A stretch of 13,505 nt of DNA from DATKCN01 sp035513175. GTDB taxonomy: Bacteria > Chloroflexota > Chloroflexia > Thermomicrobiales > CFX8. The DNA is taken from contig DATKCN010000166.1 of the NCBI GenBank assembly GCA_035513175.1, positions 1 to 13,505 of the forward strand, in the 5' to 3' direction. Positions within the stretch are counted from its first letter, which is position 1, and each line of letters starts with the position of its first letter. Below the pieces are notes generated by a model that had not been told where the DNA came from, did no database searches, and saw nothing but the letters and a program-made list of their open reading frames with translations. The position numbers and the translations under genes are program-made. Below, piece after piece: positions 7,520 to 13,220 of this stretch.

Positions 7520-7539
7520 GCGCATGCAGAGACATGCGC
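7520..7539 (+). promoter_or_regulatory. Perfect hairpin in the infA leader
   Basis: GCGCATG at 7520-7526 and CATGCGC at 7533-7539 are exact inverted repeats around a six-base loop, CAGAGA. It starts about five nt after the expected start of the transcript from the extended -10 element, so it would sit almost at the 5' end of that mRNA. No T-run follows, so it is not an intrinsic terminator. It could stabilise the 5' end or be a protein-binding site; as a DNA palindrome it could also be an operator. Role unknown. Confidence 0.5.
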
Positions 7540-7556
7540 TATTGGCGTGTGGTGTG

Positions 7557-7574
7557 ATGGCCCGAATGGCACGA
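7557..7574 (+). repeat. Tandem 9-bp duplication at the infA start
   Basis: ATGGCCCGA at 7557-7565 is followed directly by ATGGCACGA at 7566-7574, eight of nine bases identical, both encoding Met-Ala-Arg in the infA frame. The effect is two adjacent in-frame start codons, either of which leads into the same TAG seven codons after the second ATG. It could be a small slippage duplication. Neither copy has a strong ribosome-binding site. Confidence 0.6.
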
Positions 7575-7793
7575 AGTAGTTCGATTTAGGTCGCCGGCAA
7601 GGTCGTTGAGCCGCTCGCGAATAACGTATTCCTGGTGCAGTTAGACACCGGCCAGCACATACGAGCCCATCTCGGCGGGCTCGCTCGGACAAAGATCGTC
7701 CGAGTTCTGCCAGGGGATCGGGTCGAGGTCGCGATTTCAGAGCTGGATCATTCACGGGGGCGAATACTCGCGCGCCTGCGCGCGCAGATGTAG
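7566..7793 (+). pseudogene. infA: Translation initiation factor IF-1, interrupted by in-frame TAG at codon 8
   Basis: IF-1 binds the 30S A site and assists IF-2 and IF-3 during initiation. From the ATG at 7566 the frame reads MARSSSI, then TAG at 7587-7589, then 67 open codons starting VAGKVVEPL and ending at TAG 7791-7793. The part after the stop aligns without gaps to IF-1: GKVVEPL, the AH of the AHISG block, VRVLPGDRVEV and RGRIL. The stop falls where IF-1 has Glu8 (IEVEG), so a single GAG-to-TAG change explains it. No usable ATG, GTG or TTG restores the N-terminus. About 70% of the codons after the stop end in G or C. The copy is divergent: GGLAR replaces SGKMR and ELDH replaces PYDL. An ATG at 7557 is an alternative start, and the ribosome site is poor (GGTG). 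Identity is strong; whether it is functional is open. Confidence 0.88.
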
Positions 7794-7865
7794 GTGTCGG
7801 GCGGAATAACGGAAACCGACCGGAATGGGACGCTGGACGGCCGCGTCGCGGGAAGAGTGGCGAGT

Positions 7866-7979
7866 ATGAAAGTTGCGGCATCAGTCAAGGTCCGTTGCGA
7901 ACGCTGCAAGGTGATCAGGCGGCGCGGTGTGGTGCGCGTCATCTGCTCGAACCCGAAACACAAGCAGCGACAGGGCTAG
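7866..7979 (+). CDS. rpmJ: 50S ribosomal protein L36, zinc-binding
   Basis: L36 is the smallest ribosomal protein and stabilises 23S rRNA near the L6 and L16 region. At 37 residues it has the standard length, starting MKVAASVKVRCERCK and ending ICSNPKHKQRQG. Zinc ligands are C11, C14, C27 and H32. The start is the ATG at 7866, with GAAGAG at 7852-7857 as ribosome site; a longer open frame upstream to 7794 is not coding for L36. It follows infA after 72 nt and precedes rpsM by 17 nt, the usual order. Confidence 0.96.
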   Translation: MKVAASVKVRCERCKVIRRRGVVRVICSNPKHKQRQG

Positions 7980-7996
7980 ACGGAGAAGGAGCACGA

Positions 7997-8374
7997 ATGG
8001 CGCGTATCGCCGGAGTAGACATCCCGCGAGAGAAGCGTGTCGAGCACGCGTTGCCGTACATCTACGGCATCGGCCTTGCCACCAGCCAGAACATTCTCGA
8101 GCGAACGCGAATCGATCCGAACACCCGCGTTCGTGATTTGACCGACGACGAGGTTGCTCGCCTGCGCGACATCATCGAGAAGGAGATGCGCGTCGAGGGA
8201 GACCTGCGTCGCGAGGTCGCAATGAACATCAAGCGCCTCATCGACATCGGTTCGTATCGGGGATTGAGGCACCGGCGCGGCATGCCGATGCGCGGGCAGC
8301 GCACCCGCACCAACGCCCGCACTCGTCGCGGTCCGAAGCGCGCGATTGGCATGAAGAAGAAGGCTGCTCGATAG
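7997..8374 (+). CDS. rpsM: 30S ribosomal protein S13
   Basis: S13 sits in the 30S head and contacts L5 and the P-site tRNA across the subunit bridge. The 125-residue product begins MARIAGVDIPREKRVEHALP, has the helix-hairpin-helix YGIGLATSQNIL at 23-34, GSYRGLRHRRGMPMRGQRTR at 85-104 and a basic tail (RGPKRAIGMKKKAAR). The ribosome site GGAGAAGGA lies at 7982-7990, seven nt before the ATG, one of the strongest in the window. The open frame extends back into rpmJ but is not coding there. The next gene, rpsK, lies after an unusually long 138 nt spacer. Confidence 0.97.
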   Translation: MARIAGVDIPREKRVEHALPYIYGIGLATSQNILERTRIDPNTRVRDLTDDEVARLRDIIEKEMRVEGDLRREVAMNIKRLIDIGSYRGLRHRRGMPMRGQRTRTNARTRRGPKRAIGMKKKAAR

Positions 8375-8398
8375 CGCGATGCGGTCTCGCCGTGTTCA

Positions 8399-8442
8399 GG
8401 TCTGGCTGCCGGAAGTCCTCTCCGGCGCGGCTCGGTCAGACC
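8399..8442 (+). promoter_or_regulatory. Nested inverted repeats in the rpsM-rpsK spacer
   Basis: GGTCTG at 8399-8404 pairs with CAGACC at 8437-8442, enclosing GCCGG at 8408-8412 that pairs with CCGGC at 8422-8426 around a nine-base loop. Together they could form a two-tier stem. No T-run follows, so a terminator is unlikely. The spacer (8375-8512) is the longest in the ribosomal block and is otherwise without a recognisable gene or -10 element. It might be a regulatory or processing structure ahead of rpsK; base composition makes chance stems common. Confidence 0.3.
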
Positions 8443-8512
8443 GGCGCCGCTGGTGATCGCGAGACTGTACGACACTGACGTCAAACGACGGGCACAGGGA
8501 GGGTTCCATAAC

Positions 8513-8923
8513 ATGGCGGATCGACGACGTGGCGCCGCACGGGGCAAACAGCGTGTTCGCAGGCGTGATCGTAAGAACATACCCCGCGGCAAGGCGTTTA
8601 TCTCGTCTACGTTCAACAATACTATCGTCAATCTGACCGATCCGGCTGGGAATACGATTGCCTGGGCCAGCGCCGGCGCGTCCGGCTTCAAAGGTTCACG
8701 CAAGAGCACGCCATACGCCGCGCAGGTCACGGCCGAAAGCGCCGCTCGCAAGGCGATGGAGCACGGCCTGCGCGCCGTCGAGGTGTTCGTGAAGGGTCCG
8801 GGCGCGGGGCGCGAAATGGCGATTCGAGCGCTGGCCGCCAGCGGCGTGCAGGTGCTTGCGATCACCGATGTCACCCCTATTCCGCATAACGGCTGCCGGC
8901 CGCCAAAGCGCCGGCGCGTGTAG
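8513..8923 (+). CDS. rpsK: 30S ribosomal protein S11
   Basis: S11 lies on the 30S platform at the E site near the Shine-Dalgarno helix. The 136-residue product has the conserved core ISSTFNNTIVNLTDPAGNTI at residues 30-49, WASAGASGFKGSRKSTPYAA at 51-70, KGPGAGRE at 94-101 and the signature TPIPHNGCRPPKRRRV at its end. The ATG at 8513 gives the family N-terminus and is preceded by a strong AGGGAGGG at 8496-8503. A frame open to 8453 is probably not translated. Stop TAG; rpsD starts 88 nt later. Confidence 0.97.
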   Translation: MADRRRGAARGKQRVRRRDRKNIPRGKAFISSTFNNTIVNLTDPAGNTIAWASAGASGFKGSRKSTPYAAQVTAESAARKAMEHGLRAVEVFVKGPGAGREMAIRALAASGVQVLAITDVTPIPHNGCRPPKRRRV

Positions 8924-9011
8924 TTCACGCATAGATCATTGTTCTGCGACGACGCGAGGTCCGATGCAAGCGCGAGAGCCGCGCGCCGGGCCGAGGAGGG
9001 TAACGACGTTC

Positions 9012-9656
9012 ATGGCTAGGTATACCGGTCCTGTCTGCCGCCTGTGCCGGCGCGAGGGGATGAAGCTCTATTTGAAGGGCGAGCGTTGTCTCGGCCCGAA
9101 GTGTCCGATTGTGCAGCGCAATCCGCCGCGTAACTTTCCGCCCGGCATGCATGGGCAGAAGCGCTCTCGTCGCCCGTCTGAGCACGGCCTCCAGTGGCGC
9201 GAAAAGCAGAAGGTGCGGCGATTCTACGGCGTTATGGAACGTCAGTTCAGCAACCACTTCGAGGAAGCGTCCCGGCAGGGAGGCGTCACCGGTGAGAATC
9301 TGCTGCGAATACTCGAACTGCGGCTCGACAATGCCGTGTATCGCATGGGATTCGCCGATTCGCGCCGCCAGGCCCGCCAGCTCGTGCGACATGGTCACTT
9401 TACGGTGAATGGCCGCAAGACCGACGTTCCCTCGTACCAGACGCGTCCCGGCGACCTGATCTCCGTCCGGCCGCAGAGCCGTGAGAAGGAGTACTTCAAG
9501 GTGATCGCCGATGTGCTTAATACGCGCCAGGTCCCTGACTGGATGACCCTGGATGCGGCCGACATGTCCGGTCGCGTCGTGTCTGAGCCGACGCGGGATC
9601 AGATCGACATGCCGCCGATCAACGAGCAGCTGATCATCGAGTTTTACAGCCGCTAG
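9012..9656 (+). CDS. rpsD: 30S ribosomal protein S4, zinc form
   Basis: S4 nucleates 30S assembly on the 5' domain of 16S rRNA and, in E. coli, represses the alpha operon. The 214-residue product carries an intact N-terminal zinc site, C9/C12 (VCRLC) and C26/C31 (CLGPKC), followed by PPGMHGQKR. The S4 RNA-binding domain runs from about 102 to 165 (LELRLDNAVYRMGFADSRRQ, then LVRHGHFTVNGRKTDVPSY). The ATG at 9012 is preceded by GAGGAGGG at 8993-9000. Frame openness upstream is incidental. S4 is placed between rpsK and rpoA as in E. coli and many Firmicutes. Confidence 0.97.
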   Translation: MARYTGPVCRLCRREGMKLYLKGERCLGPKCPIVQRNPPRNFPPGMHGQKRSRRPSEHGLQWREKQKVRRFYGVMERQFSNHFEEASRQGGVTGENLLRILELRLDNAVYRMGFADSRRQARQLVRHGHFTVNGRKTDVPSYQTRPGDLISVRPQSREKEYFKVIADVLNTRQVPDWMTLDAADMSGRVVSEPTRDQIDMPPINEQLIIEFYSR

Positions 9657-9681
9657 GAGCCACGACGCTGACCATGACATT

Positions 9682-9697
9682 ACTGGCTGACGCCAGT
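9682..9697 (+). promoter_or_regulatory. Perfect hairpin in the rpoA leader
   Basis: ACTGGC at 9682-9687 and GCCAGT at 9692-9697 are exact inverted repeats around a four-base loop, TGAC. It lies in the rpsD-rpoA spacer, about 45 nt before the chosen rpoA start. No T-run follows. It could modulate rpoA expression relative to the ribosomal genes or mark an RNA-processing site, but this is inference from position and symmetry only. Confidence 0.35.
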
Positions 9698-9726
9698 CAA
9701 CCGAAACTGTGCGAGACGGCGACTCG

Positions 9727-9733
9727 AAGGAGG
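9727..9733 (+). promoter_or_regulatory. Strong Shine-Dalgarno sequence for rpoA
   Basis: AAGGAGG is the best anti-SD match in the window and stands nine nt before the TTG at 9743. It decides the rpoA start in favour of that TTG over the ATG at 9674, whose nearest purine stretch (AGGAG at 9656-9660) is 13 nt away. Confidence 0.75.
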
Positions 9734-9742
9734 CAGATTAGC

Positions 9743-10762
9743 TTGCTTGAGATTTCACAACCCAAGGTCGACCTGACGGTCAGCGGCCACAATTATGGAC
9801 GATTCACAATCGAGCCGCTGGAGCCCGGCTACGGCGTGACGATGGGCAACGCCCTGCGGCGAATCCTGCTGCGTTCGTTGCCGGGCACGGCTATTGTGCG
9901 CGCCCGCATCGCCGACGTGTGGCACGAGTTCTCCACAATTGAGGGCGTCCGAGAGGATGTCACCGAGATTGTGCTCAATTTGAAGCGCATTCGCATTCGG
10001 TCCATCGGTCCTATAAACGAGACGCGCGCGCACCTGTACCACGAGGGCAAGGGCGCTGTGACTGCCGGTGACGTCGACTGGCCCTCCGACGTTGAGGTCG
10101 TCAACCCGGAACTGGTGATCGCCACGGTCGACTCCGACGACGCCACCATCGAGATGGATCTCGTGGTCGCGTCGGGGCGTGGCTATCAACCCGCCGAGGC
10201 TCAGGAGGCGTTCTCGATTGGTGAGATTCCGCTCGACGCGCTCTTTACTCCGATCGAGAAGGTCAATTACGTCGTCGAGCACACGCGCGTCGGACAGATG
10301 ACCGACTTCGACAGTCTGATCATCGAGATAGTTACCGACGGCACGATCGAGCCCGACGACGCCCTATCGCAGGCTGCGGAGATTCTCGTGCAGCACGCGC
10401 GGATGATCGCCGGGTTCAATCGCGCTGACGCGCTGGCCATCGAGGACGTCGGGGTCTCCCCCAGCGAAGCGGATACCCGCGCACTGGCTGAGCTCGGCCT
10501 GTCGCCGCGTGTGCTCAACGCGCTGCGCAGCCGGCAGATCGAGCGCGTCGGCCAGGTCATGGCGATGGAGCGAGATCAGCTGCTCGCGATTCGCAACTTC
10601 GGTCCACGCTCGTTGCGTGAGCTGACGGACGCTCTGACACAGCACGGATACGAGATACCCGCGACGCTGGCCGGAAACGGCGGCGACGCGGACGCGGATG
10701 GCGGCGACAGCCAACTGGAGAGCGTTGCCGCCGATCAAGTCGACGAGGAGACGGGCTCGTGA
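9743..10762 (+). CDS. rpoA: DNA-directed RNA polymerase subunit alpha
   Basis: Alpha dimerises to scaffold RNA polymerase assembly, and its C-terminal domain contacts UP elements and activators. From TTG 9743 the product has 339 residues: N-terminal domain about 1-230 (EPLEPGYGVTMGNALRRILL at 24-43, then SLPGTA) and C-terminal domain about 246-306 with LSPRVLNALR, where R256 and N259 correspond to E. coli DNA-contacting R265 and N268, and the helix-hairpin-helix IRNFGPRSLREL at 283-294. A 30-residue acidic, glycine-rich tail follows. The start MLEISQPKV matches the family (MIEIEKPK); an ATG at 9674 would add 23 atypical residues. The stop TGA overlaps the rplQ start. Confidence 0.97.
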   Translation: MLEISQPKVDLTVSGHNYGRFTIEPLEPGYGVTMGNALRRILLRSLPGTAIVRARIADVWHEFSTIEGVREDVTEIVLNLKRIRIRSIGPINETRAHLYHEGKGAVTAGDVDWPSDVEVVNPELVIATVDSDDATIEMDLVVASGRGYQPAEAQEAFSIGEIPLDALFTPIEKVNYVVEHTRVGQMTDFDSLIIEIVTDGTIEPDDALSQAAEILVQHARMIAGFNRADALAIEDVGVSPSEADTRALAELGLSPRVLNALRSRQIERVGQVMAMERDQLLAIRNFGPRSLRELTDALTQHGYEIPATLAGNGGDADADGGDSQLESVAADQVDEETGS

Positions 10763-11112
10763 AGCATCGAGTAGCGGGCCGCAAGTTCGGTCGAGACACA
10801 GATCAGCGCCGCGCCCTCTTCAGAGGGTTGGCGGTTTCGTTGATCATCAACGAGCGGATTACGACGACGGAAGCCAAGGCGAAGACGATCCGCCCGATCG
10901 TTGAGAAGCTCGTCACGCTAGCGCGGGAAGACACCGAGCATCATCGCCGCCTGGCAATGGCGCGGCTCGGCGACGCCAACGCGACCCGTAAGCTGTTTGA
11001 GGAGATCGCCCCCCGCTACGACGGCCAGGACGGCGGCTATACCCGCATCTACAAGATCGGCGTCCGCCGTGGCGACGCGGCGCCGATCTCGATGATCGAG
11101 TTCGTGCAGTAG
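10759..11112 (+). CDS. rplQ: 50S ribosomal protein L17
   Basis: L17 binds 23S rRNA near the exit tunnel. The 117-residue product starts MKHRVAGRKFGRDTDQRRAL, continues LFRGLAVSLIINERITTTEA and ends RIYKIGVRRGDAAPISMIEF, the standard L17 pattern. The start is GTG at 10759, overlapping the rpoA stop in GTGA, with GAGGAG at 10744-10749 nine nt upstream. This overlap ties its translation to rpoA. The TAG stop is two nt from truA. Confidence 0.96.
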   Translation: MKHRVAGRKFGRDTDQRRALFRGLAVSLIINERITTTEAKAKTIRPIVEKLVTLAREDTEHHRRLAMARLGDANATRKLFEEIAPRYDGQDGGYTRIYKIGVRRGDAAPISMIEFVQ

Positions 11113-11114
11113 AT

Positions 11115-11957
11115 GTGCCAGATCGACGCTTGCGTTGCGCTCGCATCACGCTGGGTTACGACGGAACCGATTTCGCGGGTTCCCAGTCCCAGCCTGGCGT
11201 GCGCACCGTCCAGGACGAGCTACAGCGCGCCATCGACACTGTGGCACATGGCTCCGAGCGTTGCGTGCTCGCGGGCCGAACCGACAAGGGTGTCCACGCC
11301 CACGGTCAGGTCGCGTCCGTTAATGTGCGTTGGACGAAAGTCGCCGGCCAGTTACGGGAATCGCTCGACGCTGTCAGCCCGGCAGATGTCATCATCCGGC
11401 ACGTCGCGTGGGCGGAGCCAGGCTTTCACGCCCGGCACGACGCTCGTTGGCGCGAATATCGATACCGCATCGTTGTTTCCGAGCGTCCACCGGTGTTCGA
11501 TGCGCGCTTCGCGTGGTGGCGACGGATGTCTGTTGACGACGACGCGGCGGCGGACGCGGCGCGCCGCTTCATTGGCCGCCATTCCTTCGGGGCGTTCGCC
11601 GGTCACGGCTGGAGCCGGTCGCGAGAGCGGGAGGAACTGGTCCGCACGGTCCGCGAGTGCGAGTGGCGTCGCTCGGATGCCTGGGACGGGCTCGACCATC
11701 GCGTGTCAGCCGAGCTTCGCGTTACCGCCAGCGGGTTTCTTCCCAGAATGGTGCGCAACATGGTGAGCGCCATTGTGACGGTCGGCACGGGAGCGCGTTC
11801 GCCAGCATGGATCGACGATCTGATCGCCAGCGGCGCGCGACAGGAACTGGGCGACGCCGCTCCGCCACACGGGCTGACGCTGTGGCGTGTGACATACGAC
11901 GAGCAGGACGATGTGAGCGCGGGGTCGCGGTCACCTGGAGAGTGTGAGTATCAGTGA
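11115..11957 (+). CDS. truA: tRNA pseudouridine(38-40) synthase TruA
   Basis: TruA converts uridines 38, 39 and 40 in the anticodon arm of tRNAs to pseudouridine. The catalytic aspartate is D57 in AGRTDKGVHAHGQV, with Lys where many homologues have Ala after the Asp. The N-terminal LGYDGTDFAGSQSQPGVRTV and C-terminal ASGFLPRMVRNMVSAIVTVG are family blocks. At 280 residues it is somewhat longer than the typical 245-270 because of a polar C-terminal tail (after LWRVTYDEQ). The start is GTG at 11115, two nt after rplQ; an ATG at 11113 is in another frame. The stop TGA shares a base with the rplM ATG. Confidence 0.95.
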   Translation: MPDRRLRCARITLGYDGTDFAGSQSQPGVRTVQDELQRAIDTVAHGSERCVLAGRTDKGVHAHGQVASVNVRWTKVAGQLRESLDAVSPADVIIRHVAWAEPGFHARHDARWREYRYRIVVSERPPVFDARFAWWRRMSVDDDAAADAARRFIGRHSFGAFAGHGWSRSREREELVRTVRECEWRRSDAWDGLDHRVSAELRVTASGFLPRMVRNMVSAIVTVGTGARSPAWIDDLIASGARQELGDAAPPHGLTLWRVTYDEQDDVSAGSRSPGECEYQ

Positions 11958-12409
11958 TGGCAACCAGGACATTCGTTCCGCGGCAGGCGGACATCGAGCG
12001 CAAGTGGTTCGTGGTAGACGCGGAAGGTCAGACCCTCGGCCGTCTCGCCACACACATCTCAACAATCCTGCGGGGCAAGCACAAGCCGATGTATACGCCG
12101 CATCTCGACGTTGGCGACTATGTCGTCGTCATCAACGCGGAGAAGATCGAGGTCTCCGGTGGCAAGGCCGATCAGAAAACGTACTACCGCCACTCGGGCT
12201 ATCCCGGCGGCATTCACCAGACCGTTTACTCGGACTTGCTGGCCAAGCATCCCGAGCGCGTCCTCGAAGCGGCCGTGCGGGGCATGCTGCCCCACACGAA
12301 CCTCGGTCGCCAGCAGTTCACCAAGCTGAAGGTGTACGCCGGACCGACGCACCCGCACGCCGCGCAGCAGCCGGCGAAGCTTGAGTTCAAATCTGCCGCG
12401 CGCCCGTAG
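11957..12409 (+). CDS. rplM: 50S ribosomal protein L13
   Basis: L13 is an early-assembly 23S rRNA-binding protein. The product of 150 residues has KWFVVDAEGQTLGRLATHIS near 16-35, LRGKHKPMYTPHLDVGDYVV, KTYYRHSGYPGG and the RVLEAAVRGMLPHTNLGRQQ block. I use the ATG at 11957 (overlapping the truA TGA); a GTG three nt earlier would add one residue. A GGAGAG stretch at about 11937-11942 is the nearest ribosome site. The rplM-rpsI pair after truA is the order of Firmicutes, Actinobacteria and Chloroflexi. Confidence 0.96.
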   Translation: MATRTFVPRQADIERKWFVVDAEGQTLGRLATHISTILRGKHKPMYTPHLDVGDYVVVINAEKIEVSGGKADQKTYYRHSGYPGGIHQTVYSDLLAKHPERVLEAAVRGMLPHTNLGRQQFTKLKVYAGPTHPHAAQQPAKLEFKSAARP

Positions 12410-12448
12410 CGCGTTCCGGCATCGATCAGGGTATAGCAGGAGAGCACA

Positions 12449-12850
12449 ATGAGTCAGAGCCCCAGGTATTTCTACGGCACCGGTCGACGCAAGACCTCCG
12501 TCGCCCGTGTGCGCCTGTATCCGGGCGCCGGTGAGATCACCGTCAACGGTAAGACGGCGCGCGAGTACTTCGGAGGACGCGACCTCCATCAGCTCGTTAT
12601 CCGCCAGCCGTTGCAGCTCACGAACACGCTTGACCGCTTCAATGTGATGGTCCGTGTTGTGGGTGGTGGTCAGTCCGGTCAGGCAGGCGCCGTCCGGCAT
12701 GGGATCGCGCGCGCGCTGATTCGCGCCGACGAGGAGTTGCGGCCGTCCTTGAAGCGCGCCGGCCTGCTAACGCGCGATGCCCGCATGAAAGAGCGCAAGA
12801 AGGTGGGCCTTAAGCGGGCCCGCAAGGCGCCGCAGTACACCAAGCGGTAA
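12449..12850 (+). CDS. rpsI: 30S ribosomal protein S9
   Basis: S9 sits in the 30S head, and its C-terminal tail reaches the P-site tRNA anticodon. The 133-residue product has YGTGRRKTSVARVRLYPGAG at residues 9-28, ITVNGKTAREYFGGRD, GGGQSGQAGAVRHGIARAL and the conserved end RKKVGLKRARKAPQYTKR, whose terminal Lys-Arg is the tRNA-contacting part. The ribosome site is AGGAG at 12438-12442, six nt before the ATG. It is the last plus-strand gene of the block and stops with TAA. Confidence 0.97.
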   Translation: MSQSPRYFYGTGRRKTSVARVRLYPGAGEITVNGKTAREYFGGRDLHQLVIRQPLQLTNTLDRFNVMVRVVGGGQSGQAGAVRHGIARALIRADEELRPSLKRAGLLTRDARMKERKKVGLKRARKAPQYTKR

Positions 12851-12855
12851 AGTCT

Positions 12856-12868
12856 CGCCGTCACGGCG
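12856..12868 (+). terminator. Weak GC hairpin after rpsI
   Basis: CGCCG at 12856-12860 pairs with CGGCG at 12864-12868 around a three-base loop, six nt after the rpsI stop. The downstream sequence has only a mildly T-rich stretch (GTCGTTCTG), so it does not meet the form of an intrinsic terminator. The spacer 12851-12969 also holds GCCC/GGGC at 12927-12937 and no gene. Termination here may be Rho-dependent or weak. Confidence 0.25.
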
Positions 12869-12969
12869 CGCGAGTCGTTCTGAGGGTGGCGCCGGCATCC
12901 CTCCTGGCCGTCGTGCAGATCACTCGGCCCCAGGGGCGGCGTCTCCGGATCCCGATCCAGTGCTCGGTT

Positions 12970-13218
12970 TCAGCTCTCCTGCCGCCGCCGGTATGCTTCT
13001 TCCAGAATTGCGTCGAGATCTTCATTCGTGAAGAGATACGTCTGTGGGCTTGTCGCCCACCCCGCCGCGCTTTCCTCGACGACTTGTCCCTTGATTAAGA
13101 ACCCTTCCGCCGTCTCAAGCACCGTTACGTCCTTGAAGTGATTCTCGTCAATATAGTTGCCAAGCGCGCGTAGCACATCCTCATACCTGAAACGGTAACG
13201 ACCCGAAGCGTCGAGCAT
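12970..13218 (-). CDS. Conserved-looking small protein of unknown function
   Basis: An 82-residue protein that I do not recognise. It is soluble and acidic towards the end, with no signal peptide, membrane segment or cysteine. A helix-like stretch with YEDVLRALGNYIDENHF at residues 12-28 is followed by a beta-like run (VTVLETAEGFLIKGQVV, 31-47) and a C-terminal charged helix (NEDLDAILEEAYRRRQES). It is supported by AAAGAGGA on the minus strand (13231-13224), five nt before the ATG at 13218, and by sitting two nt after the stop of the upstream TIM-barrel gene. A GTG at 13221 is an unlikely alternative. It converges on rpsI. Confidence 0.75.
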   Translation of the reverse strand: MLDASGRYRFRYEDVLRALGNYIDENHFKDVTVLETAEGFLIKGQVVEESAAGWATSPQTYLFTNEDLDAILEEAYRRRQES

Positions 13219-13220
13219 CA

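Noticed and set aside
7584..7592. Programmed frameshift at the infA TAG, as in prfB
   Set aside because: The IF-1 frame is the same before and after the TAG, so a shift would destroy rather than restore it.
7566..7793. UAG reassigned to an amino acid or pyrrolysine in this organism
   Set aside because: TAG is the stop of 15 of 23 intact plus-strand genes here, each ending at the expected family length, so it is read as stop.
12947..12958. GGATC-CC-GATCC inverted repeat in the convergent spacer
   Set aside because: Two-base loop is too tight for a hairpin and no T-run follows on either strand.
12886..13098. 70-residue plus-strand open frame opposite the small minus-strand gene
   Set aside because: No ribosome site, atypical composition (Pro, Arg and Cys rich) and it lies antisense to a better-supported gene with its own SD and coupling.
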